From contig NC_092675.1 in assembly GCF_964355755.1 (NCBI RefSeq), forward strand, positions 3,194,312 through 3,258,311: DNA of 64,000 bases. The letters run 5' to 3'. Shown piece by piece: positions 49,482 through 62,085 of this stretch. Each line of letters opens with the position of its first letter. The first letter of the stretch is position 1. The position numbers were made by a program, and so were the translations under genes. Source of the DNA: Antedon mediterranea (taxonomy: Eukaryota > Echinodermata > Crinoidea > Comatulida > Antedonidae). A model generated the notes under the pieces. It was given only the letters and a program-made list of their open reading frames with translations. It was not told where the DNA came from and searched no databases.

Positions 49482-52400
49482 TCTACAAAACACAATAATT
49501 GTTAGAATAATATTCTATCAATAACACACGATGATAGAACTAGTAGACTTTACAACTGAATCAATTGAAACAATCTATAACCTTCTATTTAGAATTCATC
49601 AACATTATGGTAGGCTACTACGCATTTTCATTTTCAAAATAACTTTAACATTTTGTGCGTATTTTTTTAAGTTATTCTTATGTGACAAAGTTCATTTTTA
49701 GGATAACAAGATCATCTGAGCTCTATATTTGTGAGTCGTTTTGTAGTGTGTTTCTCTTGATATGAATTTATTTCAATATTAATGTGGGGTTTTTAAAAAA
49801 TTCTTGGATTGATCTATGCTCTAATCCAACAACATATAAGTAAACAAATTATTATCAAAGTGTAGCAGAGAGGAGAAAAATGTAAAGCTATAATTGTAAC
49901 AATAAATGCCTATAAATAATAGTTTGCGCATTTCCGCATTGATCAATTTTTATTTTTACTGCCAAGCCTTTCATTTGATGAGCATTTTCGAATTTAGGCG
50001 TTAATACCATCAAGTGATTTTAATTTAATATAAATACTGTATTTATTTATTTGCATTATTTTAACCATATTGTGGTATTAAAGTACCAACTTGAACTTTT
50101 GGCGACCATTAACCCTCAAGATCTTCTCTTATTCTCACAATAGTAACAGTTATGCATTGTTACTCTGAACCTCAAATAACATCCGGTATTTTGAATGCCA
50201 AATAATTTGTCCAAAACGCACGATTAACGACCAATTCCTATAAGTTACCATGCGGTATCACGTTACACGTATTTAACACTTTTGTGAAATGTACACCGAA
50301 TCCTAAATGAAAAACGCCTTTCTATTTGCGCAACAGCTCTTTATAAAGTCCTTTCAAAGATGTCGTTGCCATTTAAATTGTAATGAAATCTGTAAACAGT
50401 GAATTCACTACAAGGTATTATAGCTCGCAGGTGTGGCTGGCCCCTGTAGTTTCTTTGTTTCTGTTTGTAAAGTTTAACCATTCATTCATAAAACAGTAAT
50501 CAGACAGCATTGGATTTATAGTGCGTATAATTTCTAGGGAATCGAACTATCGGACATATCGTACCGAGTTGGTGCTGGTGGGCGCACATTTTCGATCAGT
50601 AGCGTGTGTTACCACAAAGGCGTTAAACGAATTGTCATAGCACTACAGGCGTTTTGTATAGATTTTTAAAAAACAACGCGTCCTCAGAAACGTTTATTAC
50701 AAGATTTGAACAGACGTTTTAGCTAATAACATTAGCGTAACTGTGAACACTATACCCCTTAACAGATGACAAATTATTTTTATTACGGATTTAGTAACAA
50801 TGTAGGACGAATTCATCAAATGCATTTCGGTAGAATTGTAATGTACCATTATTAAATCAACATTATCCTAGGTCACGTGACACCGTCCAGTTGTATGCGA
50901 AGCAAAGCAGGTCGCGATCTAACGCTTCTAAACTTGTTATATTATGTTATTAGAAATCATTGACTGATTTTAATAAACTAATAAATAGAGTATTATAATA
51001 AAAGTGTTAAAAATTCCATATCTGGATCCATGTTTATGTTGAATTGTTAAAATATGCATTAATAAAACAATAAAACAAACTATTTTAAAGAGATTAAGCA
51101 GTGTGAACATAACACACAAGATAAATAAAATCAAATATAACTAATATTGACCTAATTTTAAAATAAACAAATTACATTTTGTTGACGTTTAGGGAAAAAA
51201 CCTTAAGTTAACCACAAAAACGGATAATTATGCACACAGATTGTTATATAAATGGAAGAAATTCTACAATAAAAATTAATTAACAAGACCAAAAGGAACA
51301 TTTTATAACAAGTTTTGCAGTTAAACAATTTCGCCTGTAATTTTTGTAAATTATTCAATATATTACACAAGGCGTCTCAGATAACTAATACAACATTTCA
51401 AAACAAAAAACTAACAGAAACATCAATCATTAATCTTCCAGAATTAACAAGAAATTGTTGTATATAATAAAACAATAAAGCATTTTCACAAGTCGAAAGA
51501 AGAAGGGATACAAAATTAAAAATTTCACTTAAAAATTTAAAATTATACATTGCATGAAATAGTTGCTGCACGCGGAATAGGTATCCATATCAGGACTGAC
51601 GTCATCAGAATCATGTGTTGTACAAAACGCAGAGCTAGCGAAAATGATGAGAAGAAAATGCTGCTATCCGTCACATGGATCGTAAGGATAAGTAAGTATA
51701 TCATATTTATTAGATGTTTTATAATTAAATTATAAATTAAGTATCTGCAATCTTAACGAGCGTACACACCTATATCTAATTTGAGCGCTTTAATTAATTA
51801 TTATTGATAATTTACAAAGTCATTCACCTAAGATCGTTTAGTTGACAAATAAAATCAATTTTATTTCAAAGAAAACTTATGTTCATAGTTGTAACAATCG
51901 ATGAATTTCGTACTGTGTATCTTTAATGAAACAAATACGTTAATATGTAGTGTACACTTAAAAACTAATAATCAGGTATTGTGTCAAAGGATAATTGTTC
52001 TCACCGACAAATACCAATAATCGATCGATAAGCTGCGACAGTAGGCATGATAACTACAAGATACTTTTAGGAATCTTGTTGTTCCTAACATCTATTATAG
52101 TTTATAGCATTTTCAAGGAGTAATGTATTTAGATCATGTGCACTTTAAAGAACATAGTACATCTTTCGAGACGAGTAGGGGTCGTGGACAGACGTATTGT
52201 CGCCGTAGTTGGCTGCCGATGTCACAATGGGACCCTTAGTGGAGCAGTAGCCTTCAACTATGAAGTTTGCTCCTTAAAATAGAAGAAGAGAAGAAGACGA
52301 TTAGGGGGCTTAGTCGATGGGAAGAGGACGTTAGAAAAGTCCAAAAGACGCATGTTTCATTTTCGAGCGAATGGAATAGAAGCCATCGCTTTTGTATAGT

Positions 52401-53408
52401 TATTAATACTATTTGATAATAATGTTGTTTATGGCGAAGGAAAAATGTTACGTTATCAAATAATATTTGTTGGAAGGAGATGATTTTTTTTAATATTATT
52501 AATACTGTTTATCGTTTTCGATTTTAGGCAAATACGGTACTGTAATGCGGTGTTTAAAATCATTTTGAAATTTGTTTTGTTTTAATAACACAAAATATTG
52601 ATTACGTAGTTTAATATTAATTATAGCTTTAATTGAAGTTATGGGCTATGAACTGATTTTAGAATTATCCCGGTAAAATTAGAATATTTCATTTTTTTTG
52701 GGCAATCAAGAAAAAGACGACGGAGTTTTGAAACTTTCAAAGCAAGTATATTAATACTTTTTTTCAAATGTAATATTTATAAATCTTAATTTAGATAAGG
52801 TTAATTTGGGACGAAAGTAACTCACAGTATAACCTAAACTCAGTTAACAATTAAGTTTAAAATATACAGCAAGTTTTCGATCTTTCTCCGGTGGATGCCC
52901 ATGTCGCAATTAATACAAGATTTGTTCCTGAATATATAGGTACATTTTTTTATATCTATATATAAATTTACGTAAGGGCAAAATTCGGTAAATCGCGCCT
53001 TACTTCTAGAATTTTTACTCGATGGTATATAAAGTTGGTTCGTACTTTCGGTACTGATTTTAACCACCTGATGTAACCCTGTTTACTAATTAAATTAAGT
53101 TAGATAATTAGTTACTGACGATTAAAACGAATTTAGGTTCAACGATTTGCCCCAAATAGGGGTGTTTTCCGATCGTGGTATACACTGTCTAATGGATGTC
53201 CATCTTGAAAAATACCCGCCACAAAAATGCGAGGAGGCTTCGCATTTTCCTATCTCCTCCTACGATAATTGTTTTTAATAGCTGAAAACCGGTTGAACAG
53301 TTCGAGTACAGCATCATAATGTTGAAGACAGGCCGATTTTCTTTAAAAAATACTATTTTGATACATTTAATATACGTTTTTACAAATGCATTGATTTGTG
53401 ATGAATGG
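49482..53408. other. intergenic DNA, no gene recognised
   Basis: AT-rich. A stretch of more balanced composition at about 50280-50640 includes GCAGGTGTGGCTGGCCCCTG and TTTGTTTCTGTTTGT. Another at 52140-52310 contains several purine-rich AGAAG runs. Neither has a coding frame that I recognise. Confidence 0.5.
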
Positions 53409-53940
53409 AACATTCCAAATTATTTGGTTTAACCATACAGGTATAGATTTAGATTTATGGGCCCCCTTGGAGAATAAACATAAATAGTATTGCAATGCTG
53501 TACAATACTGTTAAGGTATTAACCACTTTTGATCGCAATTTGAATCGCAAATTTCTTACTGTGAGTGTTGGTACTGTTAGATGTAATATAAAAATATATA
53601 CAAATAAACTTTATTACTGTGAGTATGGGTAGGCCCTACTGTTAGATTATAAACATATAATATACAAATAAACATTCCAAATTATTTGGTTTAACCATAG
53701 AGGTATAGATTTAGATTTAGATTTATGGGCCCCCTTGGAGAATAAACATAAATAGTATTGCAATGCTGTACAATACTGTTAAGGTATTAACCACTTTTGA
53801 TCGCAATTTGAATCGCAAATTTCTTACTGTGAGTGTTGGTACTGTTAGATGTAATATAAAAATATATACAAATAAACTTTATTACTGTGAGTGTGGGTAG
53901 GCCCTACTGTTAGATTATAAACATATAATATACAAATAAA
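53409..53940. repeat. tandem duplication of a 262-bp unit
   Basis: Unit 1 (53409-53670) and unit 2 (53671-53940) both begin AACATTCCAAATTATTTGG and contain GGGCCCCCTTGGAGAATAAA; they differ by a handful of substitutions and one extra GATTTA hexamer in unit 2. Inside each unit a roughly 60-bp module, starting TTACTGTGAGTGTTGG, is itself repeated once in diverged form. The near-identity points to a recent duplication. Confidence 0.9.
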
Positions 53941-54480
53941 TAAACGTTATTACTGACAGTTGCTTCTCAACGTTTGTATTAATTAATAATTTAAAAATAT
54001 ATAAACGTCGTAGTGGTGTATCGTTACATGTACTTTACTATTTCAATCGACTATGACAGTGAGAGTTTTAACAAAGTACCGTATTAAATCGTAAATGTTT
54101 TACTGTATTTAGTGGTATATTATTTATAGGCCTATAAAACATTAAAAACAATATTTCGTTACTGAGTGGATAAGAATATATTTTAAAATGTTTCCTCTTT
54201 GTACCTATCTTCTTCCCTCATCCCTCAACCCTTAATGTTACATACAAAACACAAATTGGGTTTGTTTAAATGAGTCCAAATAAAAAAATTTGACTCATTT
54301 TGTTTCTCTCTCGGAAGTAATTCCCAGGGTGCTAATTTTGGTTGACTACATAAATCATTGTGTATATTTTTCGTTTCTGTAAATGACAATGTATTATAGT
54401 CCTGCGGTACGTACATTTGAAATCTCCATTTCTTTCTCGCTGGAAATACTGTGTATTCGAGAACCATCTGTGGGCACGAC

Positions 54481-54517
54481 CTAGATGGTACGCGAGCGAA
54501 GCGAGCGTGCCATCTAG
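54481..54517. repeat. 37-bp near-perfect palindrome, CG-rich centre
   Basis: CTAGATGGTACG at the left pairs with CGTGCCATCTAG at the right with a single G-T mismatch. The centre, GAGCGAAGCGAG, is CG-rich in an AT-rich setting. It can form a stable hairpin and is the kind of structure found in foldback transposon cores. No flanking terminal repeats were identified. Confidence 0.8.
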
Positions 54518-54558
54518 TAGTATAAATTAAAGCAAAATGATTGCTACATCTGTCAAAC

Positions 54559-54660
54559 ATGGCGGCAATATGGTTTCCATTTCTTGAACAAGTAATAAAT
54601 ATTTGTTTTATTTTAATCACTATTCCACTAATAATCAGCTTTGTCAATTTAACAATTTAG
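54559..54660 (+). other. TISU-like start context with a 33-codon open frame
   Basis: The ATG lies in AAACATGGCGGC, one base off the TISU consensus (SAASATGGCGGC), an element that couples YY1-driven transcription to initiation on very short 5' UTRs. The frame reads MAAIWFPFLEQVINICFILI and further hydrophobic residues to a TAG at 54658-54660. It may be the first exon of an unseen gene, with a weak GT at about 54591, or chance. No family is recognised and no further exon was found. Confidence 0.2.
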
Positions 54661-56872
54661 AATTTAATAAGTAATAACTTATATTAATAAATACAAGAAC
54701 TATTTTCCTAGAAGCGGATTCAACCGCGAGTCAAGTATAATGCAATATAAAATAGTATAAAATCGTTGACGTTTGTCGTGAACTCTTCTATATATAGAAA
54801 CATTCTTTTAAATTTTTGTTTGACTTTCAGCGTTAGATTGTATTATAATTAGTAACGTATCATGGCAGATTCATAATACAGAGTATCACATGTGAGATGT
54901 GTATCAAACACTAAAGCCTAACTTAACCATTCCATAACATTAAGATAATGTTATATGTGGAGATACACTACATAAAATCGTGAGTTAGGCCTACAATGAC
55001 GTAGGCCTAAATAAATAACAAGAAGTCGATTGTGTTTCGAATGAATTGAATGGTCATTTCATTGCAGGGTCAGTTGACACGTATCTACTAGGCTGCTGTG
55101 ATGCTACAATGCATGTTAAAAATCAATGGTAAATTCAATGAGTCGGTTAAAATAAAAAACAAATAGTCCTGACAATTGTATTATTGACTGGTTTGTTTTT
55201 ACATGGTCACACTTCGAGGCTAACGGAGTTGACTGTATTGTGTCAAAGCTACACTGCCAAGCTAACAGAATACCAACGAGTACGATACCACTATCCAAGC
55301 AAGATAGAATAATCTTAAAACTCTCGTATAATAATATTAGGCCTACAGAATAACGTTATTGTGTTTTCGACACGGGATAAGTACCGTATATTCACGGTTT
55401 GTCTATCAGGTTTACGGTTTACGGTCAGGATTTCTGTTACCTCGTGGAACATCCCAAATAGGCCTAACACACTTGTAGGCCTATATATAAGGTATACTTT
55501 TTATCGTCTTCTTGATGAAAAAAAAATCCTTTCAGTAATAATGTAAATAACCGTATGCCACAAACGTAACTCGTTTTCTGTTCGTTTCCTTTTACGTGCA
55601 GCTGTCCCTCAATTTTCAGTAAGATTAGCAGTTTTTCATTAAATTGAGTCAAAATAATAAATTATACGTGTTAAGCAAACGATAATGCAATCACATCGAC
55701 TGATCAATGATAAGAATAATGTTGATAACAAAATACAATCTTTAAAAATGTTAAGTTTAATATATTCTTGTACAATCATTGTTTTCGTATGTTATAAGAT
55801 TCATTTACACTATAACAAATGTAGTTTAGTCAACACAATTACTTTATGTTATAAAGTAAAGCAAACTACTTTAGAAACTGAAACGTTCGGCCAAAAGGCA
55901 TTCGCAATTTTTAAAATTTAAAATGATGTTCCTATTAGGAAAGTGTACATACACATTAATATGAAAATATACGCGCGCGTGTAAGCTTAATTTGAGGTAG
56001 ATTGGGTTACTAACGAGGTGCCTTGCTGGACCAGACAGGCTAGACCTTGTGGAAATATTGGTCTTGATTTTTATCGTGACGGTTGCCTTTATTCAGTCCA
56101 TATGTAAACAAAGAAAACAATCCACAATTAATTAAGCCTTGATTAACCATGACTTTGAATTCAGTTGAATGTGATTAAACCGCAAAATACGTTACTGATT
56201 GGTGAAACTACGCGTAAATTAAGTATGTACTTGTATCTAGACATCATAATTTTATCATATGCGGCAACGTCAAATGGTGGATATTTCAGAAAAATAAATT
56301 ATGATTTGGCCTAACTTTAAACTGTATTATTCGAATTTATTCTCTTTAGTAAAAGATAAATATTGGATTCGATCAGCTACCTGAAACGTTGTTATAGGCC
56401 TTATAGCACTGGGTACAATAAGACTTACCGTAGGCCCTGGCTGTTATAATTTCGACATCAAACATTTAAAAAAGATGGCCTACAAATGTTTACAGTACTG
56501 TATTTAAAACCACTGGCGTATGCTGTTTTAATTTCATAAACATTCCATATTTACTAGTGTAAGGAATGTCCTTTAGTCCTGTTCGAAAATTATCTCCGCA
56601 AACGGCTGTGGTGTGCCATTAACCAATACAAGGTGGTGAAAAATATGATTTAAAAATAGGGCCTAAAGATTGCTTCGATGGGCAAAATATATAATTTCAT
56701 CAATCATAACATCTTCTTCCCAATGGCGTTATTTTGAATACTTTTTAGAGTACTTGCCGATGGGAAGGTTTATATAGTCAAGTTTGTTGGAATAATTGAC
56801 AAATTCTGGACTCTAATTACACGAAATTGTCAATTTTTAGTTAGGCGAAACAGTTGCATTATTTTTATTTCA

Positions 56873-57135
56873 ATTGGATCGCGTCACGGAAATGATTTTT
56901 GACGCGGTTGGGTGTAGAGTGAGGTTAGTATCTGAGTTGACAGAGCCTAGCCCAAGGCTCGGTAAAATACATTCTTACAGGGCTGAGCGAGCGGGGTTCA
57001 GCACCGGTGTCTTTGGACAAGCACGTATTGAGCGTGTGCTGTATGACAAGGTGCTTAGTGGGCCTCATCATCTCTCAAATCAGAACCACCAGTATCTACG
57101 CTAAGGTGTTCTTGTCTGGGAGGCGTGTGCAAAAT
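56873..57135. other. balanced-composition segment of unknown origin
   Basis: This segment is clearly richer in G and C than its surroundings, and a 76-codon + frame without an ATG runs through it. The encoded sequence shows no recognised motif. It reads more like an old insertion or repeat than a gene, but I have no second copy in the window to prove that. Confidence 0.35.
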
Positions 57136-57336
57136 GGAAGATTGACCGAGTTAGCAAAATAAATACAATTTACTAATTAGCAGACTGAAGCAGATGTGTT
57201 GTGACGTGTTATCTTTTCGTGCTGTCACGTTCAGAACCAAAAAAAAAAAGAAAATTTGTGAACAAATGCACTTTGAAACAGTACCTAAATAAGGAATGGT
57301 CAAAAAAAAAAAGATACGCAGTTGAGTACGATATTC

Positions 57337-57568
57337 TAAGCTTGGTTTCCGCTTAAACGCAAAAGCAGAACACAAAAACAAACACGATGCAAAAACAAAG
57401 GAAGTGGACAGCTGAGGAGAAGCAAGAGCAGTACAATCACCACTATCACCGGGAATGGTGTTCCCCCTCGACAAGTTGACCAATCACAAGCGACAGTTCG
57501 GAGGATCCATCGCGTCGTGATTGGTCAAATTACTTGCGACGCACTTGCGTTGCGTCCAAGTGGGAACA
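57337..57568. mobile_element. palindromic MITE, copy with extra left segment
   Basis: The left tip TAAGCTTGGTTTCCGCTTAA, the family core GTTGACCAATCACAAGCGAC and the inverted GTGATTGGTCAAATTACTTG, then GCACTTGCGTTGCGTCC and GTGGGAACACA at the right. About 90 bp of unrelated purine-rich sequence replaces the usual left stem. This shows that the family moved to several places in the window. Confidence 0.75.
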
Positions 57569-59860
57569 CATCTTCTATTAGGTTGTGAAATAATGTATTG
57601 ATGATCTCAGGTCACACTGTGATTCTAAACCATTGCTAGATATATTTTATTTTTAAACTTATGTAATTGCGGATATAATTTTTTTTTAAAGTAAAATTTT
57701 GACGTAACCTGGATTGACAATTGCAGCTGGACGAATTCGGTTTCCATGGCTTTAAAAGTTATATTCGTATTGTATACATTTTATTTAATTACGGATTTAA
57801 AGAAATAAAGAACAAAAATACAACTAAGTTCAAGCTATAATATTAATGTAAACACGTCTTATTTACCTAAAGGAAACGTGTTGGCAGAATCTCCAAATAT
57901 TTGAAAAACGAATGTAGGTCGACTTAAAGTTCATCTTGCTTTTTTCATAGAATATTTATACATTAACTTATTGTACTAATGCTTCACAATAGCACTTGTA
58001 AAAACACTTTAAAATGCTTAGGCCGTAATGCCACGACCTTGGGAGTGGATGATGGTGGTATCTCAATACTAGAATCACGTTTTATGATCACACCCTAATA
58101 TTAATACAATAATTAAAAGTCACGCTGTACTCTGTAAGTGTAATCGCATAGTCCTGGATTAAAATCTTGATGCCCATAACAGTATCATTATTGTTTATTA
58201 TGGCCTATGCTACAGAGCGCCACTACAAGCGTCATTTAACTTTTTCCAACTTATTCAGCTAGGCCTACTTTATTTCTTGAAAATATGTTTACATCTTTTG
58301 TAGAATATACAGAGGTAGAAAAGTAATTTGTAGCAGCATAAAAGATGAAAAAAAAAGGAGAAAATTATCGCAAAATGGGGAAAAGAAAATATAAAAATAA
58401 ACCCTTTATGTTTTTTTTTTCTAAATCCTTTTTAGATAAAATCAGGTAAAATAATGACTGAAAGACTAAACATTACCAGTAAACGAATGAAATGGCTAAA
58501 ACATAGGTGAAATAAGTGTAAGCAAATAGTTACAGAATCTTATCGTCAGATGTAAAACAAAACTTACCTTTACCAACGGTACCATTACGAATTTTGGGGT
58601 AAAATGGTATGGTTTTAGAACGGTCAATCATCGATCAATTATTATTTAATGTAAATCGTATTACACTAAATTAAAGTGACGTAAATTGATTAGGCCTATA
58701 TCAAAAATAACAAATCCAATCATCAACATTGTATCAAATAGCCTACTAGTCTCAATGTAATATATAGGAATGTACAAAAATATCGCAAACTATTTCTATC
58801 ACAATAATCGGTTTTGTTAACTCAATATTTTGTATTTACTATTTTTTAATGATGGCCGTAGTTTGGAATTAACATTTTTGTAAACATTGTTCAATTGATT
58901 TATAAAAGCAGACACATTTTAACGTATTTAATTTAAAAAATCAATCTTATTTTACTGCACAGATTTAACATAATATCAAATAATTGAAAATTACAGATAT
59001 AAATATGCCTCACGCTGAGTCTATTTGCCTAGCTTTTTGTATTTGAAATGTACAGAGTTTGTATGTAATCACATGTAGAATAAGTCGACCTCCCACAAGC
59101 TAAAATATCAAATCATAAGGTCATATTGATATTATTAATCTGCTATTATTATCTTTTATTTTGTCTTATTAACTGTTGGTTGTATCTGGTTAATTACAAT
59201 TATTTAAACCTGTACGTCTTTTGGAAGTGTAGTATAGAAAAATATAAGAAAATTAAAATAAAAAAAGGATCGGTAAAAAGAAAGGACATTTTGAATTTAC
59301 AAAATTCATGTCATACCACTGATGGAGTTGATAAAATTGTAATGATAAAATACATTAGAAAATAATTAATATGTGATAATAATAATATGAAGATGTTATG
59401 ATGCTGAATGATATGTAAATGAAACTGGTGTTTACGTCAAAAAATCAATTATACAAAAACTGCAAGTTAAGGTGAAAGTTGTTGAACAAAACGAATTCAA
59501 CAAAGAAGAAACTTTGTTCACCCCGTATAATTCATTATTTTATAAAATATTTAAAACAAAATAAAAAGTGACTAGCTTTGTGTATTGGAATATATGAATA
59601 AATATTTTCTCATCCAACAATCTCTCTTTATTTTAATTAAATCTAAGTAATAAAAATAATTTATCTCATTGGAAACTACAAATTAAAGAAGCTGGAAAAG
59701 GAAACGTAGGAGGTGCGGCCTAATAAAAAAAATCGTGGTTCAAATCCAAATCTCATCACATTTGCTGCTGTTGTTAAACCATAACGGAAAAATTAGTACA
59801 AGTTATAAGGCTTATTTAGAACATAATTACCTGGCCACACAAGAAAATGTATGGGAAAGT
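57569..59860. other. intergenic DNA, no gene recognised
   Basis: AT-rich with no supported exon. The lysine-rich + frame at 59126-59365 is a product of A-rich sequence. TAGGCCTA occurs near 58260 and 58690. Confidence 0.5.
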
Positions 59861-60042
59861 TGGTACTAGTAAGGCCTAAAGTGGGTACAAGCTAGGCCTA
59901 AAGTGGGTACACGCTAGGCCTAAAGCGGGTACAAGTAAAGCCTAAAGTGGGTACAAGCTAGGCTTAAAGTAGGTACAAGCTAGGCCTAAAAGTGGGTACA
60001 AGCTAGGCCTAAAAGTGGGTACAACTATTATAGGCTAGGCCG
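59861..60042. repeat. 22-bp minisatellite carrying TAGGCCTA
   Basis: Seven tandem units of GTGGGTACAAGCTAGGCCTA plus AA or AAA, 22-23 bp each, with few substitutions. The junction of every well-preserved unit recreates TAGGCCTA, the octamer scattered over the whole window. Confidence 0.93.
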
Positions 60043-60668
60043 ATACATTCAGAATATAACCACCTATCAATTGGACAATGTATAAGTGAGCTAACCGTGT
60101 GGAAAAAGGTAGGTAACTGTGCGTTTTAATTTAAACACTGTTTTTAAAGTGTATTTCCTTTAAGTATTACATATTCTCTAAAGCATTACTATGTGTCTTT
60201 TATTATCGTTGGTGATTGGATGTCAATATAAATTACCACCGTTGTTATTGGATTAGCTTTATTCCTGATTAATCAGCAATAATTTTCACGTCTAATTTAA
60301 TATAATGTAATCCTCCACTTAGTACCATGTTCAATCAATACAACAAACGTGTAGGGCATATGCATTATCAAATTAAAAATCAAATTTAAATGAAAGATTA
60401 ATATTAATAATTGTTATATGAAGATTGATAATATTCCAGGTTTTGCTTGTGGACTACTTGGTGCATTAACTAGAACATATAAACAAGACATGTTTGAATT
60501 GAATTGAATTACCGTATGTTGTCTAATGTTGTTACGATATATAAAATAGTCCCCTAATATGAATATAGAAAACAGTTGAGATTGAATGCCCTAAATTAAT
60601 TCAATACTCATTCCTTTAACTGATAATCAAACGTGTATTGATTAAACAATAGACCCACAGACATGACC
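60043..60668. other. intergenic DNA with a LINE-type tail
   Basis: At 60478-60510 AAACAAGACATGTTTGAATTG leads into a short (GAATT)n tail like those at 48732 and 49455, so it is probably another LINE 3' remnant. Nothing else is recognised. Confidence 0.45.
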
Positions 60669-60800
60669 CTACCGTATTTCATATCTTAATTCCATTGTTC
60701 CTTCCTTGTGGAAGAATCGAACTAATAATCCTTGATTCAACAAATCCACAGCATTCTGTGCCAAAACATCAGTCCAATCAGAAGGTGGAAATAAGATGCA
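60669..60800 (-). other. unassigned open frame, possible terminal exon
   Basis: On the minus strand the frame ends SDWTDVLAQNAVDLLNQGLL, VRFFHKEGTMELRYEIR and a TAG at 60669-60671. Codon use and amino-acid mix look more protein-like than other chance frames in the window. A possible acceptor (TTTTGGCACAG) lies at about 60752-60762 and would leave about 30 codons. I recognise no family. It may be the last exon of a gene whose other exons I cannot see, a transposon fragment, or chance. Confidence 0.2.
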
Positions 60801-62085
60801 TGAAACCCACAATGATAAATGCGCATGCGCGGGTTTTTTTGTTGTAAAAGTGTACGGTAACATTCGACTAAAAATCGAATTGCGGAAGTACAGTACTGAA
60901 AACAATCTAGAGGGATCCTTACTGTAGCCCAAACAAACTAGTTTTTATTATGAAAGTATGATGGTACAGATGTGCCAAACTATTTAAAATTGTTCAAGAT
61001 CGTGTTGTTTTAACATTGATTTTAAACAAAATAGTATAGTATAGTATTTGTGGACGGTAGTGCACAAAGTATTGATATACCCATAATATTTTGAGTTTAA
61101 TGTAAAGTACATTTGTCTGGAGGATCAAACTTAAAGCCTTGGCTTAATGCGTTCTCCTCATACAATTATATTTATTAATTTATGTTCTGTATCATATTGT
61201 ATATTGTATTGTGTGAACCAATCAACTTGAAACTTGAACTTGTATAATAAGCATATAAGGTTTACCAAAAAAGACTGTATTTAATTTTAATATCTTGGTG
61301 TATATTCGTCATTTGGTAAACATAAGGTCTATGTACTTACTTGACTTATTTAGCAAGAATGACACTGGATAATCAAGTCACAGAAATACAAAGTGCGAAA
61401 CTTAAACATTGGAAAGAATTATCAATGAACTGTTAGCAACACTTAAATCGAGTACTACTAATGTAGTCGTACGGTAGTTACTGCCGCTGGCCAACCTTTG
61501 AACGCCAGTGCCTGGATATATAGCGTTATAACAATTATTAAAAAAAATTAAAACAACAATTATGATTTGAGTTACTGGAGCAGATACAAAAGCAATATGA
61601 TAATAGACAGCTGAACATCTACCATAATGGTCCTATTGAAGAATTTCATATATCTTTTTAAAAAACAAACAATTAAAACAAATTGTAACTAATTTCATCA
61701 ATAAAAGTCTTTTCTACCCATCGCGTAATGAAAAAAATCGTTTTATTTTGCATTGACCACACTGGAATCTCAATAAAAAAAGCAATAACATTCAAGAACG
61801 AAGTAAAAACGGTTTTCGCATAAGAGGTCGTCACTTTCCATCAATACTATAGTCAGAAACGAGTTTACATTCCACTGAGTTTAGTAACACGTAAATACGA
61901 TAGTGTGAAATACTTGATGTAAAGTTTGAAAACTTCCAAACGACATTTTAAACTAATAGAAATGATACAACGAAATATTATAGATGTTTAAGATGGAATA
62001 GTTTAGGTCTACTACATTCAATTTAGGAAGTAAAATTCTAAGCAATTTTTTCATATATACCTGAAAAAATGAACTTTCTTTTAGT
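60801..62085. other. intergenic DNA, no gene recognised
   Basis: AT-rich. A possible retroelement tail near 61160-61245 ends CTTGAAACTTGAACTTG. Nothing else can be supported. Confidence 0.45.

Larger units (their letters stand above)
53941..56872. other. intergenic DNA with a palindrome and a TISU-like ATG
   Basis: AT-rich. Besides the palindrome at 54481 and the TISU-like ATG at 54559 (separate entries), it holds a cluster of TAGGCCTA octamers near 54988, 55003, 55337, 55459 and 55475. No other exon could be supported. Confidence 0.5.

Noticed and set aside
54225-54647. 140-codon minus frame
   Set aside because: It reads straight through the CG-rich palindrome at 54481, shows no recognised motif and has no supporting splice sites. 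Kept as chance, though it is one of the longer frames.
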